Origin: Marinifilum breve
Lineage (GTDB): Bacteria; Bacteroidota; Bacteroidia; Bacteroidales; Marinifilaceae
Length of the DNA stretch: 64,000 nucleotides
Direction of reading: 5' to 3'
NCBI RefSeq assembly: GCF_003202155.1
Contig: NZ_QFLI01000011.1
Span: forward strand, 1-64,000
The notes beneath the pieces were generated by a model. It did not search any database and was not told the origin of the DNA. It worked only from the letters and a program-made list of their open reading frames with translations. Below are positions 27,468 through 36,713 of this stretch, in pieces; the first letter of the stretch is position 1, and every line of letters starts with the position of its first letter. A program made the translations under genes and the position numbers.

Positions 27468-28937
27468 TTAATCTTCGTGTAATTCTCTCACCAAAACCAT
27501 AACCTTATCATTTCCTAAATTGGTGATGCGAGCTTCGTACCAATGTTCTCCTTTTGTGGTTTTCATTTCGTATTTAAATTTCTCCATAAAACCAACATTC
27601 AAAACTTTCTCAATTTTCTCTTCGGCCAATTTTAAAGCTTCGCCTGAAAAAACTTTATCCAGGTGTGCACCTATTATTTCACCTTTCGGAAGAGCTAAAA
27701 CAGAATCATCATCCATCTTGTAATCTTCAAAAATCCCTTCTTTGTTCACTACAAAAATTAAATCAGGAATGGCATTGATTAAATCTTTGTTTCTGCGTTC
27801 GCTTTCCTCAAGCATCAACTGACTTTTTTTGCGAACCGTTACGTCTCTTACATAGCATACTATTCCTTTGTCGATTCCCTTCTCATTTTTTAGCATCGAA
27901 GAGTATAACTTCAGATAGGTTTCTTTTCCATCAATATCAAATAGAAGTTCAACTTCATAATTGCTATTTTTTTCGGTTGGAATCAACAAGTCTTCAGCAA
28001 ATGACTTTTCTCTTCCCGATAATGACAAATCACTGTATGGCTTGCCAATCATATCGGACTCGCTTTTGCCAAAAATTCTTTCACATCCGTTATTCCATGA
28101 TTTTACCATTCCATTCAAATCGAAGGTTACCACTCCATCATGAAAATGATTGATAATGTCTGCCTTTTCAGCTAGCATTTCACGGTAAGCATATTCTTGG
28201 GTGACATCACGAATAATAAATTGAAGATTGTTCTTACCATTGAACTCAATATGAGCTGCAGTCAAGCCAACGTCGAACGGATCACCATGTATGGTTTTAA
28301 ATTTAAGATGTGTGTATTCAATTCCTTGTCCCATTTGAACGGCTCGGTCGAACTTTTCTTTAAATTCTTCTTGATACTCGTCACTGATATAGGAAAGAAG
28401 TTGAAGTCCCATAAGGTCTTCGATATATGCGGTCCTGAATAATTTTAATCCCAAACAATTTAGATATTCAATTCCACCTGCCTCATTAATCACCAAAATA
28501 GCCTCTGGCGAATCGGTAATAAAATTACGGAATCGCTTTTCTCTCATCTTTTGGTCTAAATCAAACTGATGTTTATAGAATGCCAACTCAATTGATATGC
28601 CCAATTCTTTTTTATCAATTGGTTTAACCAGGTATCCGTATGAATGGGTATTGATTACTCTTTGAATGGTCGATTCTTCAGTATCGCTGGAAAGAAAAAT
28701 AACAGGAATATCAAATTTAGATTTTATCAATTCGGTTGTTTGAATACCATCCAGATCTCCTCCCAAGTGAACATCCATAAGAACAATATCCGGATTTAAT
28801 TTTTCACACAAACGAATGGCTTCTTTACCATCCTCAACAATTCCTAACAAATCATAACCTAATTCCTTTAAGAACATTCTAAAAATGGTCGAAATTAAGT
28901 TGTCGTCCTCAACGATTAAAATCTTTTTTTTCATCAA
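27468..28937 (-). CDS. Response regulator with three PAS domains and no output domain
   Basis: The 489-residue protein starts with a complete receiver domain: acidic residues E10-D11-D12, the phosphorylation site Asp55 (DIVLMDVH) and the lysine in YLVKPID. It is followed by PAS domains at about 135-255 (FITDSPEAILVINEAGG), 255-375 (HDGVVTFDLNGMVKSWNNGCERIFGKS) and 385-485 (LINAIPDLIFVVNKEG). The last one runs to the C-terminus. There is no histidine kinase, GGDEF or DNA-binding domain. It probably acts by binding partner proteins or as a phosphorelay sensor. No cognate kinase is adjacent. Confidence 0.85.
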   Translation of the reverse strand: MMKKKILIVEDDNLISTIFRMFLKELGYDLLGIVEDGKEAIRLCEKLNPDIVLMDVHLGGDLDGIQTTELIKSKFDIPVIFLSSDTEESTIQRVINTHSYGYLVKPIDKKELGISIELAFYKHQFDLDQKMREKRFRNFITDSPEAILVINEAGGIEYLNCLGLKLFRTAYIEDLMGLQLLSYISDEYQEEFKEKFDRAVQMGQGIEYTHLKFKTIHGDPFDVGLTAAHIEFNGKNNLQFIIRDVTQEYAYREMLAEKADIINHFHDGVVTFDLNGMVKSWNNGCERIFGKSESDMIGKPYSDLSLSGREKSFAEDLLIPTEKNSNYEVELLFDIDGKETYLKLYSSMLKNEKGIDKGIVCYVRDVTVRKKSQLMLEESERRNKDLINAIPDLIFVVNKEGIFEDYKMDDDSVLALPKGEIIGAHLDKVFSGEALKLAEEKIEKVLNVGFMEKFKYEMKTTKGEHWYEARITNLGNDKVMVLVRELHED

Positions 28938-29140
28938 GCAGTAATTGAAAATTTGACCGATACTAATACCATTTAATACCTAGAGCATGGGTTATTCTTC
29001 TTACAAAACAAACGAAGAGGATTCATCTTCATTAATTCCTTTCGAAAAACCTGTTGGGCACCTAATTTATATGCCTAAAGTTTACTAATTTTAAGCGATT
29101 TTACAAGCTATTTATAATAATACACATCAATTATTTTCCA

Positions 29141-29884
29141 TTGAATCTTATAATTGACATAGGCAACACAAAAATTAAAGCTAGTATTTTCCTAAAAGGA
29201 GAATTCAATACTACCAAAGCTTCTGAAAAAGTGGATGTCGAATTTGCCAAGGAATTACTAAGTGAGTTCCCAACAATCGAAAAGGTAATCATCTCTTCGG
29301 TTCGAGAATATCCAATTGATTTGATCACTTTTCTTAAAACAAAAACTCAACATGTTTTCTTTTTTGATTCTAACCTTCCCATTCCAGTAGAAAATTTATA
29401 TGAATCTAAAAAGACATTGGGTTACGATAGATTAGCTGCCTGTATTGGAGCATATGCAATGAATCCCAATCAGAACACTTTGGTAATTGATGCTGGAACT
29501 GCAATTACCTTCGATTTCTTAAATAAGAAAGGACAATACATAGGAGGATGCATTTCTCCCGGTTTAAGTATGCGTTACAAAGCTTTGAATCATTTCACGA
29601 AGAAACTACCTCTGCTTTCTGTAAATGAAGATTATCCATTAATTGGGAAAAACACCAACGAAGCAATAACTGGTGGAGTACAAAACGGAATTGTTTTCGA
29701 GGTGGATGCGTACATCAACCAATTGAAAGAGAAATATGATGATCTTAAAGTAATACTAACAGGTGGCGATGCTCCGTTTTTATATAAGAGTATTGCAAAT
29801 ACTTCAACTCTCGAAATGAATGTACTTGCAATTGGTCTAAACCATATCCTCGAATTTAATATTTTGGAACGCTCTAATAATTAA
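29141..29884 (+). CDS. coaX: Type III pantothenate kinase
   Basis: The 247-residue product phosphorylates pantothenate, the first step of coenzyme A synthesis. It belongs to the ASKHA fold: the phosphate-1 motif DIGNTKIKAS at the N-terminus, the substrate segment LGYDRLAACIGAY, the catalytic DAGTAITFDF, and GGCISPGLSMRYKAL. The start appears to be TTG at 29141, since the frame begins just before the essential DIGNT and no in-frame ATG lies close upstream. Confidence 0.92.
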   Translation: MNLIIDIGNTKIKASIFLKGEFNTTKASEKVDVEFAKELLSEFPTIEKVIISSVREYPIDLITFLKTKTQHVFFFDSNLPIPVENLYESKKTLGYDRLAACIGAYAMNPNQNTLVIDAGTAITFDFLNKKGQYIGGCISPGLSMRYKALNHFTKKLPLLSVNEDYPLIGKNTNEAITGGVQNGIVFEVDAYINQLKEKYDDLKVILTGGDAPFLYKSIANTSTLEMNVLAIGLNHILEFNILERSNN

Positions 29885-29891
29885 CAAAGTT

Positions 29892-29922
29892 TTTGTTGAT
29901 TTCCAATTTATTTATAGTTTTG
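29892..29922 (+). promoter_or_regulatory. Promoter upstream of the TPR-lptC operon (distal)
   Basis: TTTG (29892-29895) and TAGTTTTG (29915-29922) are 19 bp apart, a full consensus match. It starts 8 bp after the coaX stop and about 220 bp before the TPR gene. Confidence 0.65.
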
Positions 29923-30095
29923 CAAGAAGCTAATTTTAGAGCTTTCAAATGGTTATTTAGAACGAATTCAAAACTTATACTGAGACTTTGGTATGAGTTT
30001 TGCAGTTTTAGTTCCGACAAAACTAAAACTTTCGTTATATTTATTCTGACTTAATAGATATGACATTTTTCAGGATATCCTAAAGCCCATTTTTA

Positions 30096-30103
30096 TAGTT
30101 TTG
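30096..30103 (+). promoter_or_regulatory. Promoter -7 element proximal to the TPR gene
   Basis: TAGTTTTG followed by CAAC repeats the -7 context of the promoter at 29892-29922 and lies 35 bp before the start codon. No clear TTTG is seen at the right distance upstream. Confidence 0.45.
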
Positions 30104-30138
30104 CAACAATTAAACTTGATTATAAAAAATTTAATAAC

Positions 30139-31476
30139 ATGAAAACAAGATTTACAATCGCAACTGTGGTTCTTTTGCTTTCAAGTATGTTTACCCTTAA
30201 GGCACAGACTTTGGAATCAAAATATGGATTGGATAGTGCTCAGACTGTATTGAACGCCTCTCTATATGTTGAGATGGTGAAGCAAAAAAATTATGAAGAG
30301 GCTCTTCCAGGTTGGAGATACGTTTACAATAATGCTCCTGCTTTCCAAAAAACAACTTACATTAAAGGTGTAACAATTATGCGTGGTATGCTACGCAAAA
30401 CCAAAAATCCAAAGTATGTTGACACTTTGATGATGGTTTACGATCAGCGTATCAAATACTTCGGAAAAGATCGCAAATATCCTGAAGGATGGATTCTTGG
30501 ACGTAAAGGTGGTGACTTGTTCAAGTACAAGAAAAAACACATTCCTTCAGTTAAGGAAGCTTATAGTATTTTGAAGAAATCTATCGAAATGCAACAATTA
30601 AAATCAGAAGCTACTGTAATTAATTACACTATGGAAGCTTCAGGTATTTTGGTTAAAGCTGGTGAAATTGAGCCAGAAGAAGTTATCGACAACTACCTTC
30701 TTTTCATGGACATGGCAAAAAAACAAATTGATGCTGAAACCAATGAAAAGAAAAAAGAAAACCTAGATAACGCTCGTAAAAATGTAGAGCAAATCTTCTT
30801 CAAAGCTGGTGTTGCTGATTGTGAAACATTAAGTAATATCTTTACTCCTAAATTTGAAGCTAACAAAGACGATATGGTTTTGATCAACAAAATCCTTCGC
30901 ATGTTGAATCGCCAGGAATGTGAAGATGGTGCTTTATATGCAATGGTTGCTGAAAGAAAATATGAGTTAGAACCAAATGCTGATGCTGCTCACAACTTGG
31001 CTAAAATGTTTATCAAGAAAAAAGAGTTTGGTAAAAGTATCGGTTACTTAGAGCAAGCAATTGAATTGGAAGAAGATGCTGATATCAAAGCTGACCTACA
31101 TTACAAATTAGCATACATTCAACTAAGTCAGAGTAAACTTAGCGCTTGTAGAACAAATGCTTTAAAAGCTGCTAAATTTAGATCAGGATGGGGTGAGCCA
31201 TACATTCTAATTGGTAAAGCTTACGCTGCATATGCTCCAAAATACGGTTCTAAACCAATCGAGAAAAAATATCTGTATTGGTTAGCTGTTGATAAATTCA
31301 AAAAAGCTAAAGCAATTGATCCAGAGTGTGGAGAAGAAGCAAGAAAACAAATCGCTACTTATTCTAAGCATTTCCCAAATAAAGAAAATGCATTCTTCGA
31401 AGGTATTAAGGATGGAGATGTAATCACAGTAGGTGGTTGGGTTAACGAAACTACAAAGGCTAGACTTAATGAATAG
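30139..31476 (+). CDS. Secreted tetratricopeptide-repeat protein
   Basis: The 445-residue product has a signal peptide (MKTRFTIATVVLLLSSMFTLKAQ) and then helical repeats of the TPR type, clearest at about residues 280-390 (AAHNLAKMFIKKKEFGKSIGYLEQAIEL, LHYKLAYIQLSQSKLSACRTNALKA). It ends in a short beta-like tail, VITVGGWVNETTKARLNE. Codon use favours GCT, GAA and AAA, consistent with high expression. It overlaps lptC by 8 bases, suggesting a periplasmic scaffold linked to envelope assembly. The exact partner is unknown. Confidence 0.75.
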   Translation: MKTRFTIATVVLLLSSMFTLKAQTLESKYGLDSAQTVLNASLYVEMVKQKNYEEALPGWRYVYNNAPAFQKTTYIKGVTIMRGMLRKTKNPKYVDTLMMVYDQRIKYFGKDRKYPEGWILGRKGGDLFKYKKKHIPSVKEAYSILKKSIEMQQLKSEATVINYTMEASGILVKAGEIEPEEVIDNYLLFMDMAKKQIDAETNEKKKENLDNARKNVEQIFFKAGVADCETLSNIFTPKFEANKDDMVLINKILRMLNRQECEDGALYAMVAERKYELEPNADAAHNLAKMFIKKKEFGKSIGYLEQAIELEEDADIKADLHYKLAYIQLSQSKLSACRTNALKAAKFRSGWGEPYILIGKAYAAYAPKYGSKPIEKKYLYWLAVDKFKKAKAIDPECGEEARKQIATYSKHFPNKENAFFEGIKDGDVITVGGWVNETTKARLNE

Positions 31477-32053
31477 TACGCCAAAAAATAAATACAATAT
31501 TATCAAAAGCATTGTAATCCTTTCGGGGATTGCGATGCTTTTGTCTTGTGAGAACAGCATGAAAGAGGTGCAAAGTCTTACAACCAACGAGAATCTTCCG
31601 TTGCAACAGGGAAAAGAAGTTGAATTTATTTTCACCGATTCAACTAAAATTCAATACAGAGCTTTTGCCGTAGAATTTATTGAAACCGATTCGGAAGAAA
31701 GTGGAATGCTTCAGGAATTCCCTAAAGGGGGTAAAATTATTTCGTACGATAAGGATGAAAGTGTAGCTTGGGAAATTAAAGCCAACTATGCAAAACACTA
31801 TCCTAAGGATGAACTTTGGGAGCTAAGAAATAATGTGGTTGCCAAAAGTGCAGATGGCAAAACAATTAGTTCTGAACTGATGTTTTGGGATCACACCAAA
31901 CAGTTAATTTATTCAGATCAGTATACCAGAATTATTACAGCTGATGGTCAAGTATTGGAAGGCTCGAGCTTTTCAATTGATGAAGACATGAATGATTTAA
32001 GACTGAAACAAGGCTCAGGAAAAGTATATTTTGAGGACAAAAATGAGCAATAA
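31469..32053 (+). CDS. lptC: LptC-like lipopolysaccharide export lipoprotein
   Basis: I place the start at ATG 31469, where the frame reads MNSTPKNKYNIIKSIVILSG and then AMLLSC, a good lipobox. The longer frame from 31433 lies inside the TPR gene. The mature part has the LptC/OstA beta pattern (FTDSTKIQYRAFAVEFI, PKGGKIISYDKDESVAWEIKANYAKHY, LWELRNNVVAKSADGKTISSELMFWD). LptC links the LptB2FG extractor to LptA in the periplasm. It follows the TPR gene with an 8-base overlap. Confidence 0.8.
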   Translation: MNSTPKNKYNIIKSIVILSGIAMLLSCENSMKEVQSLTTNENLPLQQGKEVEFIFTDSTKIQYRAFAVEFIETDSEESGMLQEFPKGGKIISYDKDESVAWEIKANYAKHYPKDELWELRNNVVAKSADGKTISSELMFWDHTKQLIYSDQYTRIITADGQVLEGSSFSIDEDMNDLRLKQGSGKVYFEDKNEQ

Positions 32054-32096
32054 TCAATAAAGCTTGTTATCTTGCATACAACAAAACCTGATTAAA

Positions 32097-32300
32097 GTGA
32101 ATCAAAAACTACCTTTTGTATTAGAAATCGTTTGGTTAATTGTAATGATCGGCAGTGCTAGTCTTGCCGTATACAGGACCATGCAAACCAATTTCTCGGA
32201 GAACATTTTATTATACGTTATTGCAATACTAGCAGCACTAATGTATACTTCGCGTAGATACCTTAGACGAACCCGAGAGAAAAACCAATCCCAAAAGTAA
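32097..32300 (+). CDS. Small membrane protein with two helices
   Basis: The likely start is GTG at 32097, giving 67 residues (VNQKLPFVLEIVWLIVMIGS...); a TTG at 32064 is less likely. Two hydrophobic segments (LEIVWLIVMIGSASLAVYRT and ENILLYVIAILAALMY) are followed by a very basic tail, SRRYLRRTREKNQSQK. It lies between lptC and the CNNM gene, and its stop directly abuts the next start. Its function is unknown. Confidence 0.55.
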   Translation: MNQKLPFVLEIVWLIVMIGSASLAVYRTMQTNFSENILLYVIAILAALMYTSRRYLRRTREKNQSQK

Positions 32301-33560
32301 ATGAATGATCTGATCATCATTTTTGCCATGCTTGCTCTTTCTGCCTTTTTCTCAGGAATGGAAATTGCTTTTATTGCGGCCAATAAATTGCGCATGGAGT
32401 TGGATAGAAATAAAAACACGGTTTCGTCCAGAATTATATCCATCTTTTCTCGATATCCAGGTCACTACATTAGCACAATGTTGGTTGGTAATAACATTGC
32501 GCTTGTAGTATATGGTATTGTTATGGCAAAGATGCTTGAACCTTCCATCGAACTTTGGGTTGATTCAGAATCTTTGGTTTTAACCATTCAAACCATAATC
32601 TCAACCATTTTGATTTTGGTTACTGCTGAGTTTATTCCAAAAACATTGTTTAGACTGAATCCTAATTTTGCACTGAACTTTTTCGCTCTTCCTGTAATGT
32701 TTTTTTACATCATATTTTATCCGGTTACAATAATAACCATGATGCTTTCAAAGAACATTATTCACAAACTATTCAAGACTAAAATTACAGAAGACGCGGA
32801 AACACAAGCTTTTGGTAAAGTTGACCTAGATCATTTGGTGCAAGAAGGACAAGACACGCAAGCCATTGCTGAGGATGAATTGCATGATATCAAGATTTTT
32901 AGAAATGCACTTGATTTTTCGAAAGTTAAGCTTCGTGAATGTATCGTTCCAAGGAATGAAATAGAAGCCATGGAATTAAATGGTGAACTTGAAGATTTAA
33001 CTCAAAGATTCATTGAAACAGGCTACTCAAGAATCCTAATCTACAAAGAGTCCATAGATAATATTATTGGTTACGTTCACTCATCGGTAATTTTCAAAAA
33101 GCCACAAAGTATTAAATCTGCCTTAAGTAGAATTATTTTTGTGCCTGAAACCATGGCAGCACATAAGCTGCTAAACCTTTTCACCAAAGAACAAAAAAGC
33201 ATTGCCGTAGTTGTTGATGAATTCGGTGGTACAGCAGGGATGGTTACCATAGAAGATATCATGGAAGAGATATTTGGTGAAATTGAGGATGAACATGATA
33301 ATATCGAATTGGAAGAGGAAGTTCTATCTGAAAATGAATTTATATTCTCCGGTAGATTAGAGATTGATTACCTGAATGACAAATATGATTTGAACCTTCC
33401 TGAATCGGAAGACTTCGAAACCTTGAATGGATTCATTCTATTTAATCACGAAAGCATACCGAAGTACAACGAAACAATCAGAATTGATAACTTTAATTTT
33501 AAGATTGTAGAAGTAAGTAACACCAGGGTTGAGAAAATTAAATTAACCATTATTACTTAA
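32301..33560 (+). CDS. CNNM/CBS-domain transporter of the HlyC/CorC family
   Basis: This 419-residue protein has an N-terminal CNNM (DUF21) membrane domain of four helices ([28 protein letters not shown]), a cytoplasmic CBS pair at about 200-330 with [15 protein letters not shown] and the [28 protein letters not shown] signature, and a C-terminal CorC_HlyC domain. Relatives include GldE-like proteins in Bacteroidota and magnesium or cobalt efflux proteins elsewhere. The substrate is not shown by the sequence. It is the last gene of the TPR-lptC operon. Confidence 0.85.
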   Translation: MNDLIIIFAMLALSAFFSGMEIAFIAANKLRMELDRNKNTVSSRIISIFSRYPGHYISTMLVGNNIALVVYGIVMAKMLEPSIELWVDSESLVLTIQTIISTILILVTAEFIPKTLFRLNPNFALNFFALPVMFFYIIFYPVTIITMMLSKNIIHKLFKTKITEDAETQAFGKVDLDHLVQEGQDTQAIAEDELHDIKIFRNALDFSKVKLRECIVPRNEIEAMELNGELEDLTQRFIETGYSRILIYKESIDNIIGYVHSSVIFKKPQSIKSALSRIIFVPETMAAHKLLNLFTKEQKSIAVVVDEFGGTAGMVTIEDIMEEIFGEIEDEHDNIELEEEVLSENEFIFSGRLEIDYLNDKYDLNLPESEDFETLNGFILFNHESIPKYNETIRIDNFNFKIVEVSNTRVEKIKLTIIT

Positions 33561-33795
33561 GACTTTTACTTTTCATTCACTGCACATTAAACCCATTTCT
33601 ACACAAAAACAAACCTTCATCAACTCTTATTGATATTGGTAAGAGAAAGCCTCTTCTGAGCATCATTTTTCAAACATTCATCAAGTAAATTTTACTTTAC
33701 TATAAAAGACACCAAACTGATAGCTATAAAAAGCAATCATTTCCCATTTTTTTGTATATTCGTAGCCTAATTAAGAAATATTTAAATCTTTTTCG

Positions 33796-35919
33796 ATGGC
33801 AACATTACAGAAAATAAGAAACCGTGGTGTGTTTATTGGGATCATCATTGGGGGAGCTTTGTTTGCATTTATTGCTGGTGACGCTCTAAAATCGGGTGGT
33901 TCCTTATTGACGAATTCACGAAATGAAATGGCAGAAATTGCAGGTGAATCAGTGAATATTCGTGACTTTCAGAATCGATTCAACCATAATATTGAAGTAG
34001 CAAAAATGATGTCTGGTCAATCTTCAATTCCATCAGAACAAATGGATAGATTAAGAGAACAGACTTGGCAACAAATGGTTCAAGAAATGGTGATGAATGT
34101 TGAATATGATGAATTAGGAATTTCAGTAACTTCTGATGAATTATTCGACATGGTTCAGGGTAGAAATATCGATCCTACAATTCGTCAAATGTTCCAGGGT
34201 CAAGACGGAACTTTTAACAAAGAACAAGTAGTTGCAACTCTTCAACAGTTAATTAACGCTCCTAAGGGAACTCCACAAAAAAACTATTGGTTGAACATCG
34301 AAAATGCAATGACTACTCAAAGAACTTTAACCAAGTACAATTCTTTAATTCAAAAAGGTTTGTACATGCCAAACGCAATGGTTAAAGATTTAGCTACCAA
34401 AGGAAGCAAAAAAGTAGATATCAATTATATCGTTAAAAATTACAACTTGATTCCAGATAGTACAATTACTGTAAGCGATTCTGAAATCAAAGAGTATTAT
34501 AACGAACACAAAGATTTATTCGAACAAACTGAATCAAGAAGAATTGATTACGTTCCATTCTTGATTGAGCCTTCGACTGATGATTATAAAGCTACAGAAA
34601 AGTGGGTTGCTGACTTAAAAGCAGATTTTGCAGCTGAAACTAACAATGTTCAGTTTGTAGAATTAAACGCTGATACAGATTTCAATCCTCTATATTTGAA
34701 AAAAGAAGACATCTCAAATGCTGATTTGGCAGAATTTGCATTCTCAGCTAAGAAAGGTGATGTTACTGATGTATACTCAGAAGGTGATTCATACAAATTA
34801 GCTAAAATCAACGAAGTTAAAATGCTTCCTGATTCTGTTAAAGCACGTCATATCTTAATTCGTCCGGTAAACGGTGATTATGCTACTGCACAAGCTAAAG
34901 CGGATAGCTTAAAAACATTGCTTGAAAAAGGTGCTCGTTTCGATGACCTAGCAAAAGCAAATTCTGATGATCAAGGATCAGCTATCAACGGTGGAGACCT
35001 TGGATGGTTCACACAAGGTAAAATGGTTCTTCCATTTAGCGAAGCAGCCTTCGATTCAAAAAGAAACGAAATCAAAGTTGTTTTAACTCAATTTGGAGCT
35101 CACGTTTTACAAGTAACCAACAAAGGAAAATCTGTTAAGAAAGTACAGTTGGCGATTGTTGACCGTAAAGTTGAAGCTAGCAACAAAACAATTCAGACTG
35201 CTTACGCTAAAGCTCGTACATTTGCAGGTAACAACTTAAGCAAAGAAGCTTTCTTAAAAGCCGTATCTGAGCAAAACTTGCAAAGAAGAACTGCTAACCT
35301 AAGAAGAGATACAAAGAATATTCCAGGTCTTGAAAACTCAAGAGAATTGGTTAGAGCAGCTTATCAAACTGAAGAAATGGAAAATGTTTTGATGAACAAT
35401 GACCAATCTGCAGTATTCGAATTCGGAGATAAATTTGTTGTTGCTGTTCTTTCTGATATCAAAGAAGAAGGTTTCGCAAACATCAATGATGTTGCTTCTA
35501 CTATCAGACGTGAGATTAGAAAAGAAAAGAAAGCTGAGCAAATGATTGCTGAATTCAAGAAAAACAGTCAAGGAGCACAATCTCTTCTATCTGTTGCACA
35601 AAAAGAAAATCTTGAAGTAAAGAATGCAACTGGTGTTAGCTTCTCTTCATTCCAGATTCCTGGTGCAGGTATTGAGCCAAATGTAATCAGTACAGCTTCT
35701 CTTCTTGAAAAAGGAAAGATTTCTGCTCCTATTGAGGGTAACCAAGGTGTTTACATGGTATTAGTTACCAATGAAGCAACTGATGAAGTTACTGAAGATA
35801 CAGTTGAAGCTTTCAAAGCAAGATTAGAGCAAGGATATCAATATCGTACAAACTATCAAGCATTCCAGGCATTAAGAGAAAATGCTAATGTTGTTGATAA
35901 AAGATATAAGTTTTACTAG
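33796..35919 (+). CDS. Periplasmic peptidyl-prolyl isomerase and chaperone, SurA/PpiD type
   Basis: The 707-residue protein has one N-terminal membrane anchor (GVFIGIIIGGALFAFIAGDAL), a SurA-N-like chaperone region up to about 230, a parvulin domain at about 345-440 (ARHILIRP...GGDLGWFTQGKMVLPFSEAAF) and a second, degenerate parvulin-like half. It should fold outer-membrane and secreted proteins at the outer side of the inner membrane. It is monocistronic, with a -7-like TATATTCG about 35 bp before the start. Confidence 0.9.
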   Translation: MATLQKIRNRGVFIGIIIGGALFAFIAGDALKSGGSLLTNSRNEMAEIAGESVNIRDFQNRFNHNIEVAKMMSGQSSIPSEQMDRLREQTWQQMVQEMVMNVEYDELGISVTSDELFDMVQGRNIDPTIRQMFQGQDGTFNKEQVVATLQQLINAPKGTPQKNYWLNIENAMTTQRTLTKYNSLIQKGLYMPNAMVKDLATKGSKKVDINYIVKNYNLIPDSTITVSDSEIKEYYNEHKDLFEQTESRRIDYVPFLIEPSTDDYKATEKWVADLKADFAAETNNVQFVELNADTDFNPLYLKKEDISNADLAEFAFSAKKGDVTDVYSEGDSYKLAKINEVKMLPDSVKARHILIRPVNGDYATAQAKADSLKTLLEKGARFDDLAKANSDDQGSAINGGDLGWFTQGKMVLPFSEAAFDSKRNEIKVVLTQFGAHVLQVTNKGKSVKKVQLAIVDRKVEASNKTIQTAYAKARTFAGNNLSKEAFLKAVSEQNLQRRTANLRRDTKNIPGLENSRELVRAAYQTEEMENVLMNNDQSAVFEFGDKFVVAVLSDIKEEGFANINDVASTIRREIRKEKKAEQMIAEFKKNSQGAQSLLSVAQKENLEVKNATGVSFSSFQIPGAGIEPNVISTASLLEKGKISAPIEGNQGVYMVLVTNEATDEVTEDTVEAFKARLEQGYQYRTNYQAFQALRENANVVDKRYKFY

Positions 35920-35934
35920 ACAATAGTAAACAGA

Positions 35935-35971
35935 CAAAAAAAGCGAGGTGATTCATTCATCTCGCTTTTTT
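35935..35971 (+). terminator. Terminator of the PpiD-like gene
   Basis: AAAAAAAGCGAG pairs with CTCGCTTTTTT, with an inner pairing GTGA/TCAT, followed by TTGTG. It begins 15 bases after the stop. Confidence 0.8.
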
Positions 35972-35997
35972 TGTGTCAAATTGTTGGTACAGCTTCA

Positions 35998-36120
35998 AGG
36001 TGTATTTTTGTTCCTGCAGACTGCAGCATGCTTTGTACATACTGTATTTTTCTCGCTGCAGGATGATTTTTACACACTGTATTTTCTTTCCTGCAGCTTG
36101 CAGGAACAAAAAATACACCT
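35998..36120. repeat. Intergenic hairpin array 3
   Basis: TGTATTTT spacers start at 36001, 36043 and 36078 (steps 42 and 35), each followed by a CTGCAG-centred palindrome (CTGCAG at 36014, 36056 and 36091). The last unit, TTCCTGCAGCTTGCAGGAA, is nearly perfect. The outermost 25-30 bases are inverted copies of each other: AGGTGTATTTTTGTTCCTGC on the left matches the complement of the right end. The array lies between the convergent ends of the PpiD-like and YqeY-like genes. Confidence 0.8.
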
Positions 36121-36128
36121 CGGAGTAA

Positions 36129-36180
36129 TACCGATATATATGGAATTATTGGTAATCTCACTACAAGTGAGAATACCAAT
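36129..36180. repeat. TACCGAT piece and TCTCA hairpin beside array 3
   Basis: TACCGATATATATGGAATT at 36129 resembles the left end of the dispersed elements at 3709 and 23954. It runs into a 15-bp-arm hairpin (36148-36180, one mismatch) with the core TTGGTAATCTCACT and AGTGAGAATACCAA, which matches the hairpin at 19916-19947. Confidence 0.55.
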
Positions 36181-36189
36181 AAGAAAAAA

Positions 36190-36220
36190 AAAGAGCTGTC
36201 AACAAATGACAACTCTTTTC
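36190..36220 (-). terminator. Terminator of the ftsZ-YqeY end of the dcw transcript
   Basis: On the minus strand AAGAGTTGTCA pairs with TTGACAGCTCTT (with small mismatches) and is followed by a run of nine T residues. It begins 20 bases after the YqeY-like stop. Confidence 0.7.
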
Positions 36221-36241
36221 AATATCGTACAATATTAGAAT

Positions 36242-36688
36242 TTACGAAAGCAATTCTTTTACCTTATCAGCAACAGCTTTTCCATCGGCCTTACCTGCCA
36301 ATTGCTTTGTAGCCATTCCCATCACTTTTCCCATTTCTTTCATTGAAGAAGCTCCTGTATCAGCAATAATTTTTTGGACTGCTGTAGTCAATTCTTCATC
36401 GCTCATTTGAGCTGGCAGATAAACTTCAAGGAAACCCATTTCAAGCAATTCCTTTTCAGCCAAATCTTCTCTTCCGCCACTCTTATAGGTATCCGCAGCA
36501 TCTTTACGTTGCTTCACCAACTTCTGAATGATTTTAACAGCTGCCGAATCTTCAATTTCCGAAGCTCCTGTTTTGGTCATTTCAAGGGTAAAAGCAGTTT
36601 TTGCAGATCTTATTGCCTGTAACTTATCTTTTTCTTTTGCTTTCATTGCAGATTTCATATCTGCATTAATTTGTTCAAGTAAGCTCAT
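36242..36688 (-). CDS. GatB/YqeY-domain protein
   Basis: The 148-residue protein is a stand-alone YqeY/Aim41 domain, related to the tail of the amidotransferase subunit GatB. It has the usual helical N-terminal part (MSLLEQINADMKSAMKAKEKDKLQAIRSAK) and the C-terminal GatB-like domain (MKEMGKVMGMATKQLAGKADGKAVADKVKELL), which in GatB contacts tRNA. Its cellular role is not settled. It lies 25 bp downstream of the second ftsZ gene and probably shares its transcript. Confidence 0.9.
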   Translation of the reverse strand: MSLLEQINADMKSAMKAKEKDKLQAIRSAKTAFTLEMTKTGASEIEDSAAVKIIQKLVKQRKDAADTYKSGGREDLAEKELLEMGFLEVYLPAQMSDEELTTAVQKIIADTGASSMKEMGKVMGMATKQLAGKADGKAVADKVKELLS

Positions 36689-36713
36689 AATATTTTATTT
36701 TATCAAAATTCGT

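Noticed and set aside
31433-31468. Upstream start of the LptC-like gene
   Set aside because: It lies within the TPR coding region and would place twelve residues before a clean lipoprotein signal; ATG at 31469 is preferred.
35948-36238. Open frames of 96 and 78 codons through array 3
   Set aside because: They overlap a terminator and the hairpin array on both strands and have no protein-like composition.
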